A DNA stretch of 64,000 nucleotides from Streptomyces sp. 6-11-2 (lineage in GTDB: Bacteria; Actinomycetota; Actinomycetes; Streptomycetales; Streptomycetaceae). Shown piece after piece: positions 27,835-37,609 of this stretch. Each line of letters opens with the position of its first letter. Position 1 is the stretch's first letter. The translations under genes were made by a program, and so were the position numbers. The stretch is from positions 3,720,001 to 3,784,000 of the forward strand of contig NZ_BJOR01000001.1 of assembly GCF_006540305.1 (NCBI RefSeq), in the 5' to 3' direction. Below the pieces are notes generated by a model that did no database searches, was not told the origin of the DNA, and was given only the letters and a program-made list of their open reading frames with translations.

Positions 27835-29288
27835 TCAGCTGACGCCGGGCGTCTCCGGGGGCGGAACGGGCGCCCCCGGCAGCCGTACCGTCGCCACCGT
27901 GCCGCCGGCCTCGGCCGGGGTCAGGGTGACCTCGCCGCCCGCCCGTTGGACGGTGCGGGCGACGATGGACAGGCCGAGTCCCGAACCGGGCAGGGCACGC
28001 GCGCCCGGGGAGCGCCAGAAGCGGTCGAAGACGTGGGGGAGTTCGTCGGCGGGGATGCCGGGGCCGTGGTCGCGGACGGTGAGGACGCCCTGGTCCAGGA
28101 CCACGTCGATCGTGCCGTCCCTGGGGCTGAACTTCACCGCGTTGTCGAGGATGTTGACGATCGCCCGCTCCAGCGCGGACGGCTCCGCCCGTACGTACCA
28201 GGGGTCCAGGTCCGCCGTTATGGTCAGCTCCGGGCCGCGCAGCCGGGCGCGGCGCAGCGCCGCCTCCACGGTGTCCTGGAAGGCGACCACCTGGACGCGT
28301 TCGCCCTGCTGCCCGTCCGAGCGTGACAGCTCCTGCAAGTCGCCGATCAGCGAGGCCAGTTCGGTCATCTGAGCCTTCACCGAGGCGAGCAGTGCCTTGC
28401 GGTCGGCCTCGGGGAGCGGGCGGCCCGTCTCCTCGCTGCGGGTGAGGAGTTCGATGTTCGTACGCAGTGAGGTCAGCGGGGTGCGCAGTTCGTGGCCGGC
28501 GTCCGCGATCAGCTGCTGCTGAAGGTCCCGGGAACTGGCCAGGGACGAGGTCATGGAGTTGAAGGAGCGGGACAGGCGGGCGATCTCGTCGTCGCTGTCG
28601 TCCTCCACGGGGATGCGGATGGTGAGGTCCTCGGTGCGCGCCACGTGCTCCACCGCCTCCGTGAGCTTGTCCACGGGGCGCAGCCCGGCGCGGGCGACGG
28701 CGAGGCCGGCGGCTCCGGCGCCGAAGACTCCCACGCCGGAGACGAAGAGGAGCAGCAGGGCCAGGTCGCTGAGGGTGTTCTCGGTGTCCTTCAGGGAGAG
28801 GCCGAGCATGAAGGCGATGCCCGGGTACGCCTCGGAGTTGGGGCCGGGGCCCGTGGGGACGGCGACGGTCATCACGCGGATGTTGTTGCCCTGGCTGTCG
28901 GTGGTGGTGTGGAAGGTGCGCTCGCGCACATCGGGATTGGCGGCCACCCCCTTGTCCAGGGCCGTGACCTTGATGACGCCCGGCGACCGGGTGTCCACGC
29001 AGAACTTGCCCTGGGCCGTCACCAACTGCACGTAGAGGTACGAACGCTGCATGTCACCCGACGAGTCGTCCGTCGTCTGCATGCAGTTGGCGGCCATCGC
29101 GGAAGCCGTGGTGGCGGTCACCCGGCCGTAGCTCGCGAGCCGGCTGTCGACCTCGTCGTACAGCTTCCCCTGGACGATGAACCAGCAGGTGAGGGAGACC
29201 GCCGCCACCGCGAACGCCACCGCCGCCGCCACCAGCAGCGCCAGCCGGGAGCGGATCGGCAGCGCACGGAAACGGCGCAGCGCCTTCT

Positions 29289-29292
<4 letters not shown>
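27835..29292 (-). CDS. Sensor histidine kinase
   Basis: The 485-residue kinase has membrane helix 1 (about residues 15-38), an extracytoplasmic sensor region of about 130 residues, helix 2 (about 180-205), a HAMP domain, the H-box [18 protein letters not shown] and an HATPase with [18 protein letters not shown] and GSGLGLSIV. It phosphorylates the response regulator encoded just upstream; the two genes overlap by four bases. The pair resembles mycobacterial MprAB and lies beside an HtrA-like protease gene, which suggests sensing of envelope or secretion stress. Confidence 0.94.
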
Positions 29293-30023
<731 letters not shown>

Positions 30024-30140
30024 CGGTCGTCGTTCCTCGGGTCGCTGGGGCCGTGGGGACCGGTCGGTCCCGGGCTGGACGCTCTCAGCCTCGCATGTTT
30101 CGGTGCCGCGGGGTGCGGCGCGCGGGGCGCGCGCCGCAGC

Positions 30141-30359
30141 TCAGGCCGCGATCGCGGTGATCCGGCGCAGCGGGACCTTGTGCCGGTGCGGGCGCTCGGC
30201 GGAGGTGCGCAGGCCCATCAGCTGGGGGACCACGGCGGCCTCGGGCACGCGGTTGGCCGGGCTGTGCGGTTCCTTCGTGATGGGGCGGGTCAGGCTGAGG
30301 CCGGCGGTGGCGGTCAGGTCGATGGTGTCCGTCGTCTCGTGCACAACGTACTGGATCAT
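30141..30359 (-). CDS. Small hypothetical protein
   Basis: The 72-residue product begins MIQYVVHETTDTIDL and is rich in Thr, Arg and Pro with no membrane segment. I do not recognise it. The case for a real gene is the consensus AAGGAG with 6 bases before ATG 30359 and its position between the protease stop and the response-regulator start on the same strand. It may be co-transcribed with the protease. The sequence after about residue 30 is Pro/Arg-rich and may be disordered. Confidence 0.65.
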   Translation of the reverse strand: MIQYVVHETTDTIDLTATAGLSLTRPITKEPHSPANRVPEAAVVPQLMGLRTSAERPHRHKVPLRRITAIAA

Positions 30360-30417
30360 GTCGTACTCCTTGTCGAACGGTGCCGGACGCTGTCCGGGTG
30401 CCTGCCTGTGCCGCGCC

Positions 30418-31548
30418 TCAGCTCTGGGAGCCGGAGCGCAGGGTGGCCAGGTCGGACTTGACGGTGTTGATCGGGATGGCGAAGCCGAGGCCGACGCTGC
30501 CGGCGCTGGACGAGTCCGACGCCTGCGTGGCCGAGTACATCGCCGAGTTGATGCCGACGATGTTGCCGCTCGCGTCGATCAGCGCGCCGCCGGAGTTGCC
30601 GGGGTTGAGGGACGCGTCGGTCTGTATGGCCTGGTAGGTGGTGGTGGAGGAGCCGGTGTCGCCGTTGAACTGGCGGCCGCCGAACTGGAAGGGCCAGCCG
30701 CCGCCACCACCCTGCTGCCCCTGGTTCTCGTTGGTGGAGACCGTCACGTCCCGGTGCAGGGCGGAGACGATGCCGCTGGTGACGGTGCCGGTCAGGCCCT
30801 CCGGGGAGCCGATCGCGACGACCTGGTCGCCGACCGTCAGTCCGTCGGAGTCGCCGAGGACCGCCGCCTTGAGGCCGGAGGCGTTCCGCAGCTTGATCAG
30901 GGCGAGGTCCTTGGAGCTGTCGGTGCCCACGACCTGCGCGGTGTACGAGGTGCCGTCGCTGGTGCGCACCTTGATCGAGGAGGCGCCCGCGATGACGTGG
31001 TTGTTGGTGACGACCTCGCCGTCGCTGGTGACGACCACGCCGGAGCCGGTGGACGTGCCGTTGTCGAGGGTGGCGTTGATCTCGACGACGCTCGGGGTGA
31101 CCGCCTTGGCGATCGCGGCGATGCTGCCGCGCTGGCTGGAGGCCACCACATTGGTGGTGGTGCTGGAGGCGACCGTGTCCGTGCCGGTCAGCTCCTGGAA
31201 GGCGTACGCGGTACCGCCGCCGACCACGGCCGAGGCGATCGCCACCGCGGCGAGCAGGGCGAGCGGTCCCCTGGTGCGCTTGCGCGACCCGGAGGCGTGC
31301 GCGGGTCCCGCCGGGACGGCCGGGAAGACGGCGGTGCCACCGTCGTTCGCGCCGCCCTGACCGCCGTGGGCGCCCGGGCCGGCCGCGAACGGCTGCGCCG
31401 GGATGTACGGCGGCGGGGGCGGCCACTCCGGATTCACCGGAGCGGAGGCCCGCTGCTGGTCCGCCGACTGCACGGAGTCGGCAGCCGGGGCCTGCCCGTC
31501 ACCCTGGGGGTGTTCGTACTCGCCGCTGCGGCGGATGCTCTCGGTCAT
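30418..31548 (-). CDS. HtrA-like membrane-anchored serine protease without PDZ domain
   Basis: The 376-residue protein has a Pro/Gly-rich cytoplasmic head (residues 1-90), one membrane helix (about 95-118) and a trypsin-like domain with His in VVTNNHVIAG, Asp in SSKDLALIK and Ser in LNPGNSGGALID. It ends directly after VGLGFAIPINTVKSDL, where HtrA/DegP proteins would continue into a PDZ domain, so that regulatory domain is missing. It should degrade damaged proteins outside the membrane. ATG 31548 begins MTESIRRSGEY. Control by the adjoining two-component system is likely. Confidence 0.93.
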   Translation of the reverse strand: MTESIRRSGEYEHPQGDGQAPAADSVQSADQQRASAPVNPEWPPPPPYIPAQPFAAGPGAHGGQGGANDGGTAVFPAVPAGPAHASGSRKRTRGPLALLAAVAIASAVVGGGTAYAFQELTGTDTVASSTTTNVVASSQRGSIAAIAKAVTPSVVEINATLDNGTSTGSGVVVTSDGEVVTNNHVIAGASSIKVRTSDGTSYTAQVVGTDSSKDLALIKLRNASGLKAAVLGDSDGLTVGDQVVAIGSPEGLTGTVTSGIVSALHRDVTVSTNENQGQQGGGGGWPFQFGGRQFNGDTGSSTTTYQAIQTDASLNPGNSGGALIDASGNIVGINSAMYSATQASDSSSAGSVGLGFAIPINTVKSDLATLRSGSQS

Positions 31549-31582
31549 GACATTGAGAATGTCCCGGGATCATGAGAGCTTC

Positions 31583-31598
31583 CTGAGTCCCCGCTGAG
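31583..31598 (-). promoter_or_regulatory. CTCAG direct repeats in the protease promoter
   Basis: On the minus strand CTCAG occurs at 31598-31594 and again at 31587-31583, exactly 11 bases (one helical turn) apart, 35-50 bases before the protease start. Short direct repeats at this spacing are typical sites for OmpR-family regulators such as the one encoded next door. The link is inferred. Confidence 0.5.
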
Positions 31599-31696
31599 AA
31601 GCCCGACAGAAGCTCGTATGCCCGATATAAGCAAATTCCTCGGAGGGGTCTCCGCGGTGGAGGAGTCACGGTGGGAGAGCCGAGGAACGAAAGACC

Positions 31697-32719
31697 CTAG
31701 ATGCAGCCGCAGGACGTGCGGACCACGAGCCGTGACGGGAACAGCTTCAGCCGCTCCCGGCGCGAGCCGGCGACCCGCAGCCCGTCGTCCAGCACCAGGT
31801 CCACGGCCGCGCGGGCCATCGCCGACCGGTCCGAGGCGACCGTCGTCAGCGGCGGGTCCGTCAGCGCCGCCTCCTTGATGTCGTCGAAACCGGCCACCGC
31901 CAGCTCGCCGGGGACGTCGATGCGCAGCTCGCGCGCGGCCCGCAGCAGGCCGATCGCCTGGTCGTCGGTGGAGCAGAAGATCGCCGGCGGACGGTTCGGA
32001 CCCGAGAGGATCTCCAGGCCGATCCGGTAGGCGTCGTAGCGGTTGTACGGCGCCTCGAACAGGCGCCCCTCCGTCGGGATACCGGCCTCCGTCATGGCGC
32101 GCCGCCAGCCCTCGACGTGGTCGGAGACGGGGTCGCCCACGGCGGGTGTCTCGGCGGTGCCGCCCACACAGGCGACGTAGTCGTAGCCGTGCTCCAGCAG
32201 GTGGCGTACGGCGAGTTGCGCGCCGCCGAGGTCGTCGGTGACCACGGCCACGTCGTCGATGGCCTCGGGCCGCTCGTGCAGCAGCACCACCCGGGCGTCC
32301 CAGGCGTCGATCTCGGCGGCGGCGAGGTCGTTCAGCGCGTGGCTGACCAGGATCAGGCCGGAGACGCGCATGCCGAGGAACGCCCGCAGGTAGTGGACCT
32401 CGCGCTCGGCGACGTAGTCGGAGTTGCCGACGAGGACCATCTTGCCGCGTTCGGCGGCGGCCCACTCCACGGCGTGCGCCATCTCCCCGAAGAAGGGCTG
32501 GCGGGCGTCCGGGACGATCAGGCCTATGAGGTCGGTGCGCCGCGAGGCCATGGCCTGGGCGACCCGGTCGGGCCGGTACCCCAGCTCCTTGATCGCGGCG
32601 AGGACCCGCTCGCGGGTGGCCGGGGCGACCGGCCGGGGTCCGTTGTTGATCACATAGCTGACGACGGCAGTCGACGTCCCCGCCAGCCGCGCCACGTCGT
32701 CCCGAGTCACCTTGGCCAC
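31697..32719 (-). CDS. LacI family transcriptional regulator
   Basis: The 340-residue protein has the LacI helix-turn-helix and hinge ([47 protein letters not shown] as residues 4-50, quoted only by its ends VTRDDVARL and ELGYRP), followed by a periplasmic-binding-protein-like sensor domain ([26 protein letters not shown]). The ligand, normally a sugar or nucleoside, is unknown and no transport operon adjoins. The GTG start lies 6 bases after TAGACT, a leaderless arrangement. It is next to glnR on the same strand, 85 bases apart. Confidence 0.93.
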   Translation of the reverse strand: MAKVTRDDVARLAGTSTAVVSYVINNGPRPVAPATRERVLAAIKELGYRPDRVAQAMASRRTDLIGLIVPDARQPFFGEMAHAVEWAAAERGKMVLVGNSDYVAEREVHYLRAFLGMRVSGLILVSHALNDLAAAEIDAWDARVVLLHERPEAIDDVAVVTDDLGGAQLAVRHLLEHGYDYVACVGGTAETPAVGDPVSDHVEGWRRAMTEAGIPTEGRLFEAPYNRYDAYRIGLEILSGPNRPPAIFCSTDDQAIGLLRAARELRIDVPGELAVAGFDDIKEAALTDPPLTTVASDRSAMARAAVDLVLDDGLRVAGSRRERLKLFPSRLVVRTSCGCI

Positions 32720-32804
32720 GCGCGGAGTCTACGCGGATGGACACGCTCCCGGCAGGGCTTACCGGAGCGTGGACGGGTATGGGGCGCGCCCGTGGGAGGG
32801 CGCC

Positions 32805-33581
32805 TCACCTCTCCGCGCGGGCCCGCCTCGCCGCGGTGTCCTGATTCTCCGGATTTGGCCGGGCGGCCCCGGCCTTCTTCTCGTCCGCGGCGTCCCCGGC
32901 GCGGTCGGTCTTCTCGGGAGTAACGAATCGGTAACCGACATTGCGGACCGTCCCGATCAGCGATTCGTGCTCGGGGCCGAACTTGGCCCGCAGCCGCCGT
33001 ACGTGGACGTCGACGGTCCGGGTGCCGCCGAAGTAGTCGTAGCCCCAGACCTCCTGGAGCAGCTGGGCGCGGGTGAAGACGCGGCCCGGGTGCTGCGCGA
33101 GGTACTTCAGCAGCTCGAACTCCTTGAAGGTGAGGTCCAGCGTCCGGCCCTTGAGCCTGGCGCTGTAGGTCGCCTCGTCCACGGACAGGTCGCCGCTGCG
33201 GATCTCCATGGGGGAGTCGTCGCTGGCGATCTGCAGCCGGCCCATGGCCAGCCGGAGGCGGGCCTCCACCTCGGCGGGACCCGCGGTGTCCAGGAGCACG
33301 TCGTCGATGCCCCAGTCGGCGGTGACGGCCGCGAGGCCGCCCTCGGTCACCACGAGGATCAGCGGGCAGCCGAGACCGGTGGAGCGCAGCAGCCTGCACA
33401 GGCCGCGCACCTGCGGCAGGTCGCGCCGCCCGTCGACCAGGACGACGTCGGCGCTCGGGGTGTCCACGAGCGCGGGCCCCTCCGCCGGGGCCACCCGCAC
33501 GTTGTGCAGCAGCAGGCCGAGGGCGGGGAGCACCTCGGCCGACGGTTGGAGGGCGTTGGTGAGCAGCAGCAGGGAACTCAT
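32805..33581 (-). CDS. glnR: Nitrogen regulator GlnR
   Basis: The 258-residue protein starts [19 protein letters not shown], the characteristic GlnR N-terminus. It has an atypical receiver domain ([20 protein letters not shown], lacking the full acidic pocket) and an OmpR-type winged helix ([39 protein letters not shown]). It is an orphan regulator controlling nitrogen assimilation genes such as glnA, amtB and nirB in Streptomyces. No partner kinase adjoins. ATG 33581 has GGGAGG 8 bases upstream; the frame to 34049 overlaps a divergent gene and is rejected. The C-terminal tail is charged and variable. Confidence 0.96.
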   Translation of the reverse strand: MSSLLLLTNALQPSAEVLPALGLLLHNVRVAPAEGPALVDTPSADVVLVDGRRDLPQVRGLCRLLRSTGLGCPLILVVTEGGLAAVTADWGIDDVLLDTAGPAEVEARLRLAMGRLQIASDDSPMEIRSGDLSVDEATYSARLKGRTLDLTFKEFELLKYLAQHPGRVFTRAQLLQEVWGYDYFGGTRTVDVHVRRLRAKFGPEHESLIGTVRNVGYRFVTPEKTDRAGDAADEKKAGAARPNPENQDTAARRARAER

Positions 33582-33822
33582 CGCGCGCCTCCCGCAAGCT
33601 CTCGGCCGCGCTCGAGCAGGGGTGACCCCCATGCCAGGGCCGTCGTATGTGCGTGCACCGTTCGCTCGTCCATGGCGTCTGGTTCCTCCTCGGGTCCCTG
33701 CCCATTGCGCGATCAACGGGCCGTACACCTGCGGTCTCCCGCGCCGTATACAACGCTTCCGAAAGCACAAAAGGACCCGGGGGCTGCGCTGCCCGAGTCC
33801 TCTTCGCAGCAGAATAGCCGAT

Positions 33823-34725
33823 ATGAGGTCGGGATCGGCAGGTCGAGTGGTGCGTTCGACGGACGTTCCGGAGGGCGGGACGCCGCCGGGCACGGGCGCC
33901 GGGGGCGTGGTCAGGACGTTCCTGCGCACGGCGGACGGGGTGGCGCTCGACGCCGTGTACGAGCCGGGCGCGGCCGCGCGGGACGGCTCCGGCGGCGGTC
34001 GCGGCGACGGCCCCGGCGACCTCGTGTTCGTGATCGCGCACGGCTTCACCGGCGACCTGGACCGGCCGCACGTACGCCGGGTGGCGCGGGTCCTGGCCCG
34101 CTACGGCGCCGTGGTCACCTTCTCCTTCCGCGGCCACGGGGCCTCCGGCGGGCGCTCGACCGTCGGCGACCGCGAGGTGCTGGACCTGGCGGCGGCGGTG
34201 GCCTGGGCACGCGGGTTCGGGCACGCGCGCGTGGCGACCGTCGGCTTCTCCATGGGCGGCTCGGTGGTGCTGCGGCACGCGGCCCTGCACGGCGGCCCGC
34301 AGGACACCGCACCGGGCGAGCGGCGCGCCGACACGCGTACGGACGCCGTGGTCTCCGTCAGCGCGCCCGCGCGCTGGTACTACCGGGGCACGGCCCCCAT
34401 GCGCCGGCTGCACTGGCTCGTCACACGCCCCGAGGGCCGCCTGCTCGGCCGCTACGGGCTGCGTACCCGGATCCACCACCGCGACTGGGACCCCGTCCCG
34501 CTGCCGCCGTTCCAGGCGGCCTCGCGCATCGCTCCCGTCCCCCTGCTGATCGTGCACGGCGACCGGGACGGTTACTTCCCCCTCGACCACCCCCGGATGC
34601 TGGCCGCGGCCGCCGGTGACCACGGGGAACTGTGGCTGGAGCCCGGCATGGGCCACGCCGAGAACGCCGCCGCCGACGAACTCCTGCACCGCATCGCGCG
34701 CTGGACCCTCGCACAGGCGGGCTAG
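33823..34725 (+). CDS. Alpha/beta hydrolase
   Basis: The 300-residue product has a serine-hydrolase fold: HGFTGD oxyanion loop, nucleophile elbow GFSMGGS, acid region HGDRDGYFP and catalytic His in GMGHAENA. About 30 N-terminal residues and an Asp/Gly-rich insert near residue 55 are variable. Substrate unknown. The start is uncertain: ATG 33823 lacks a clear ribosome binding site, and GTG codons near 33847 are alternatives. It is divergent from glnR and 37 bases before a MoaD-like gene on the same strand. Confidence 0.9.
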   Translation: MRSGSAGRVVRSTDVPEGGTPPGTGAGGVVRTFLRTADGVALDAVYEPGAAARDGSGGGRGDGPGDLVFVIAHGFTGDLDRPHVRRVARVLARYGAVVTFSFRGHGASGGRSTVGDREVLDLAAAVAWARGFGHARVATVGFSMGGSVVLRHAALHGGPQDTAPGERRADTRTDAVVSVSAPARWYYRGTAPMRRLHWLVTRPEGRLLGRYGLRTRIHHRDWDPVPLPPFQAASRIAPVPLLIVHGDRDGYFPLDHPRMLAAAAGDHGELWLEPGMGHAENAAADELLHRIARWTLAQAG

Positions 34726-34762
34726 CCTGACCCTGTTCATAGACGAGTGATCGAGGGACGGG

Positions 34763-35017
34763 ATGGCAAAGGTCACGGTGCGCTACTGGGCGGCGGCGAA
34801 GGCCGCTGCCGGGGTCGCCGAGGAGCCGTACGAGGCGGAGACGCTCGCCGAGGTGCTCGACGCGGTGCGCGGGCGGCACTCCGGTGAGCTGGACCGCGTT
34901 CTGCGGCGGTGCTCGTTCCTCATCGACGGTGACCCGGTGGGGACGCGCGCACATGAGACGGTACGGCTGATTGAGGGCGGCACGGTCGAGGTGCTCCCCC
35001 CGTTCGCAGGAGGGTGA
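34763..35017 (+). CDS. MoaD/ThiS family sulfur-carrier-like protein
   Basis: The 84-residue beta-grasp protein begins MAKVTVRYWAAAKAAAG and ends VEVLPPFAGG with the terminal Gly-Gly that is adenylated and thiocarboxylated in this family. It could be a molybdopterin synthase small subunit or another sulfur carrier; no MoaE or activating enzyme is adjacent. GAGGGACGGG precedes ATG. The stop is 3 bases before the next gene. A sulfurtransferase and a DsrE-like gene lie 3-5 kb downstream, so a sulfur-transfer role is attractive but unproven. Confidence 0.9.
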   Translation: MAKVTVRYWAAAKAAAGVAEEPYEAETLAEVLDAVRGRHSGELDRVLRRCSFLIDGDPVGTRAHETVRLIEGGTVEVLPPFAGG

Positions 35018-35020
35018 GCG

Positions 35021-36319
35021 ATGACCGACCGGCCGTATGAGGGGTCTCCCGGGTCTCCCTACGACAACCCCTACAGCGGGTACGACCCGTACGCGGGGCA
35101 GTACCCCCAGCAGCCCGCCGCGCAGCAGCCGTACCCGCCCGCGCAGCCGCAGGCCTACCCGCCCGCTCAGCCGCAGGCGTGGCCCGCGCAGCAGCAGGCG
35201 TACGAGGACCCGCAGGCCGCCGACCAGTACACGCAGCAGTGGCAGGGGCAGACCTGGGACACCCAGACGCACGCCCGGCCGCCGGCCGCCGCCGCGGAGA
35301 CGGCGTACCTGCCCCCGGTGGGGCACCAGGGGCCGGCCGCGGCTCACGGGGGCCAGGGCGGCGGGGGCCACGGTGCGCAGGCACCTTCCTACCCACCGCA
35401 GCCGCAGCCGCAGGCTCCGGCCTCGTCCGCCGCCGCGGAGACGGCCTACCTGCCCCCGGTGGGGCATCACGCGCCGCAGCCGCAGGCGGCCGCCCCGGCC
35501 GCCGCCGATCCCGAGGGGGACGGGCCCGCCTACGGTCGCGCGACCCTCGCCGGCAACACCCGGGTCACCGACGCGCAGCGGGCCCGCGCCGAGGGACGTT
35601 CGCCGATCATCGAGCCCGGGATGCAGCCGGCCGCGCTCACGGCGCTGCTGGGGCTGCTGCTGGCCGGCACGGCGGAGCTCGGCGTCTACGGGCTGCTCGT
35701 GCCGCTGGTCGTGCTCCAGGGCGTGACGGCCGCGGGCTGGTTCCGGCTGAACGGCATGTGGCCCGCCCGGCAGGGCATCGCCCTCGGCTTCGCGGGCGCG
35801 CTCGCCGCGGACGTGGCGGTGCTCGCCGCGGGCCGTGAGCACGCGCCCGGGGCGATCCTGGGCACGCTCGGGGTGTGGGTGCTCCTCTCCCTCGTCCTCC
35901 AGCTGCGCTCCCACGCCGATCCGGACGAGCGGATGTACGGCCTGATGGCGACCGTCGCCGCGGCGGCGCTGGCGATCGTGGCCACCGGGTACCTCGCCGC
36001 CCCGCCGGACGCGGTCGCGGTCGGCGCGGCGGCGGTCGCGGTGGCCGTCCTGGCGCGGGCGCTGCCGCTGCCCACGGCGGCCTCGGTGGTCGTCGCGCTG
36101 CTCGCGGCGGCGGGCGCGGGCATCGCGGTCGGCGGCATGACGGACCTGGGTGCCAAGGGCGCGCTCCTCGGCGCGGGCGCCGCGGTGTGCGCGCTGATCG
36201 GGCACCGCGCGGCGAGCTACGACTATCCCTCGCGCTTCGTGCACTTCACGGCCGGTGTCGCCCTGCCGCTGTCGGCCGCGGCACCGGTGGCGTGGGTGCT
36301 CGGACGGGCGCTGGGATGA
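35021..36319 (+). CDS. Multi-pass membrane protein with Pro/Gln/Tyr-rich N-terminal tail
   Basis: The first about 190 of 432 residues form a low-complexity cytoplasmic tail rich in Pro, Gln, Tyr and Ala, with short repeats PAQPQAYPPAQPQAWPAQ and two copies of AAAETAYLPPVG. The remaining part has about eight membrane helices. I do not recognise a characterised family. ATG follows GGAGG with a 3-base gap from the MoaD-like stop, implying one operon. A hairpin terminator follows. The repeated YLPPVG tail could bind SH3-like or signalling partners, but that is speculation. Confidence 0.85.
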   Translation: MTDRPYEGSPGSPYDNPYSGYDPYAGQYPQQPAAQQPYPPAQPQAYPPAQPQAWPAQQQAYEDPQAADQYTQQWQGQTWDTQTHARPPAAAAETAYLPPVGHQGPAAAHGGQGGGGHGAQAPSYPPQPQPQAPASSAAAETAYLPPVGHHAPQPQAAAPAAADPEGDGPAYGRATLAGNTRVTDAQRARAEGRSPIIEPGMQPAALTALLGLLLAGTAELGVYGLLVPLVVLQGVTAAGWFRLNGMWPARQGIALGFAGALAADVAVLAAGREHAPGAILGTLGVWVLLSLVLQLRSHADPDERMYGLMATVAAAALAIVATGYLAAPPDAVAVGAAAVAVAVLARALPLPTAASVVVALLAAAGAGIAVGGMTDLGAKGALLGAGAAVCALIGHRAASYDYPSRFVHFTAGVALPLSAAAPVAWVLGRALG

Positions 36320-36324
36320 CCGCG

Positions 36325-36382
36325 CCCCGGACCGGGCCCGCTGTCACAGCTGCTCAACAAACCCCCGGCCCGGTCCCGGGGG
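36325..36382 (+). terminator. Hairpin after the Pro/Gln-rich membrane protein gene
   Basis: GGACCGGGCC (36329-36338) pairs with GGCCCGGTCC (36367-36376), with flanking C/G runs that extend the stem and a loop of about 28 bases. It lies just after the upstream stop. TACGCT at 36388-36393 immediately after could be the -10 box for the next gene. Confidence 0.6.
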
Positions 36383-36441
36383 AGGTTTACGCTCGCGCGT
36401 GACGGCCATCCGGTCGTGGAGGACCGCTGAGGGGGAACCGG

Positions 36442-37179
36442 TTGCGAGCGCTGAGAGTACTCCTGATCGTCGTCGTGGTCCTGGGCGTGCTGTTCGCGGT
36501 GATCGACCGGGTCGCGGTGCACTTCGCGGAGGGGCAGGCGGCCGACAGGCTCAGGACCACGGAGAACCTGTCGAGCACCCCGGATGTGTCCATCGAGGGC
36601 TTCCCGTTCCTCACCCAGATGGCCGGTGGCGAGCTGGACGACGTCCGGGTCGGCATCAAGGACTACGAGGCCGCCACGGGGAACGGCGGCCAGAAGATCC
36701 GTATCGCCGACATCGAGGCCGACATGCGCGGCGTGAAGTTCTCCGGCGACTACAGCTCGGCCACCGCGGCCACCGCCACCGGCACCGCGACCATCGCCTA
36801 CGGCGAGTTGCTGAAGGCCGCCAAGTCCGAGCCGACGCCGGTCCTTCCCGGCGTCACCGCCCGTGTGGTCGGCCTGTCCGACGGCGGCGACGGCAAGGTC
36901 AAGGTCGGCCTCGAGGTCGAGGCCCGGGCGCTGGGCATCAAGCAGACGTTCTCCGTGCTCAGTTCGGTCGCCGTGCGGGGCAAGAAGGTGGAGGTGAGCG
37001 CCGACGACCTGCCCGTGGTGGGCGGCCTGCGGCTCCCCGAGAGCCGGATCCGGGCGATCACCGACTTCCAGCAGGCGATCGAACGGCTGCCCGGCGAGGT
37101 ACGGCTGGACTCGGTGCGGGCGGCGAAGGACGGCGTCGAGATCACGGTGAAGGGTTCGGACGTCAGGCTGGCCGGGTAG
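36442..37179 (+). CDS. DUF2993/LmeA family phospholipid-binding protein
   Basis: The 245-residue protein has an N-terminal membrane or signal segment (residues 5-22), then a DUF2993 domain with IEGFPFLTQMAGGELDDVRV near the start and RIRAITDFQQAIERLPGEVRL at the end, the usual landmarks. Relatives such as mycobacterial LmeA bind phosphoinositides outside the membrane. TTG 36442 is preferred because GAGGGGGAACCGG precedes it. It is probably a single-gene unit before the sulfurtransferase leader. Confidence 0.87.
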   Translation: MRALRVLLIVVVVLGVLFAVIDRVAVHFAEGQAADRLRTTENLSSTPDVSIEGFPFLTQMAGGELDDVRVGIKDYEAATGNGGQKIRIADIEADMRGVKFSGDYSSATAATATGTATIAYGELLKAAKSEPTPVLPGVTARVVGLSDGGDGKVKVGLEVEARALGIKQTFSVLSSVAVRGKKVEVSADDLPVVGGLRLPESRIRAITDFQQAIERLPGEVRLDSVRAAKDGVEITVKGSDVRLAG

Positions 37180-37352
37180 GCAGCATGCGGGGAACGCGGA
37201 GGGTGTCCGAGTAGCGAGACACTCCCGTCCGCACCGTAGATGCGCGGCGCGGCCGGGAACGGACACGAGCGCCCGGAGGGCGCGGGACGACGGCCCGGAC
37301 GGCCTTCCCATCCCGCATCCCGGACGATCGTGTCTCAGTATCCGACACGCCG

Positions 37353-37382
37353 GTGACATGTCCGCCTTTCCCTCCCTACGAT
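37353..37382 (+). promoter_or_regulatory. Promoter of the leader peptide-sulfurtransferase unit
   Basis: GTGACA (37353-37358) and TACGAT (37377-37382) are separated by 18 bases, a good vegetative promoter. The leader peptide ATG at 37390 lies 7 bases after the -10 box, so transcription should begin at or next to the start codon and give a leaderless message. Confidence 0.75.
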
Positions 37383-37389
37383 CGACACC

Positions 37390-37470
37390 ATGCAGCGACA
37401 GGCGGATCTCACGAAGCGGCGGGCAGTGGACCTGTGCCGTGTTGCCGCCATGCTCTGTCGCACTTCCTGA
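37390..37470 (+). CDS. Putative 26-residue leader peptide with two Cys codons
   Basis: The tiny open frame begins MQRQADLTKRR and ends CRVAAMLCRTS. It has the Thr-Lys-Arg-Arg-Ala-Val-Asp-Leu-Cys-Arg core that I recognise from Streptomyces leader peptides upstream of sulfur metabolism genes. Two Cys codons (TGC and TGT) near the 3' end would make ribosomes stall when Cys-tRNA is short, a basis for attenuation of the sulfurtransferase gene 140 bases downstream. It starts 7 bases after a promoter -10 box. Direct view: the frame, Cys codons and promoter. Regulation is inferred. Confidence 0.82.
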   Translation: MQRQADLTKRRAVDLCRVAAMLCRTS

Positions 37471-37609
37471 GCGGGAGCCCTCTCCCGTATCCCCGCCCCG
37501 CCACGACCCGGGGCCCACCCTCGCGCCGTGTACGCCGGCATCGAACGCGTACCCGCGCGCCCCTTCGCACTCGCACGCCCCGCCGTACCTGCCCCGGAGG
37601 AGATTGAGC

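Noticed and set aside
26177..28372. Very long plus-strand open frame across the G-rich region and mshD
   Set aside because: The product is low-complexity Arg/Gly/Trp sequence followed by the antisense of mshD and the kinase gene. High GC removes stop codons by chance, there is no ribosome binding site, and MshD on the other strand is unmistakable.
32805..34049. 414-residue form of GlnR
   Set aside because: The extra N-terminal part overlaps the divergent hydrolase gene and lacks any domain, while [11 protein letters not shown] at 33581 is the family start with GGGAGG upstream.
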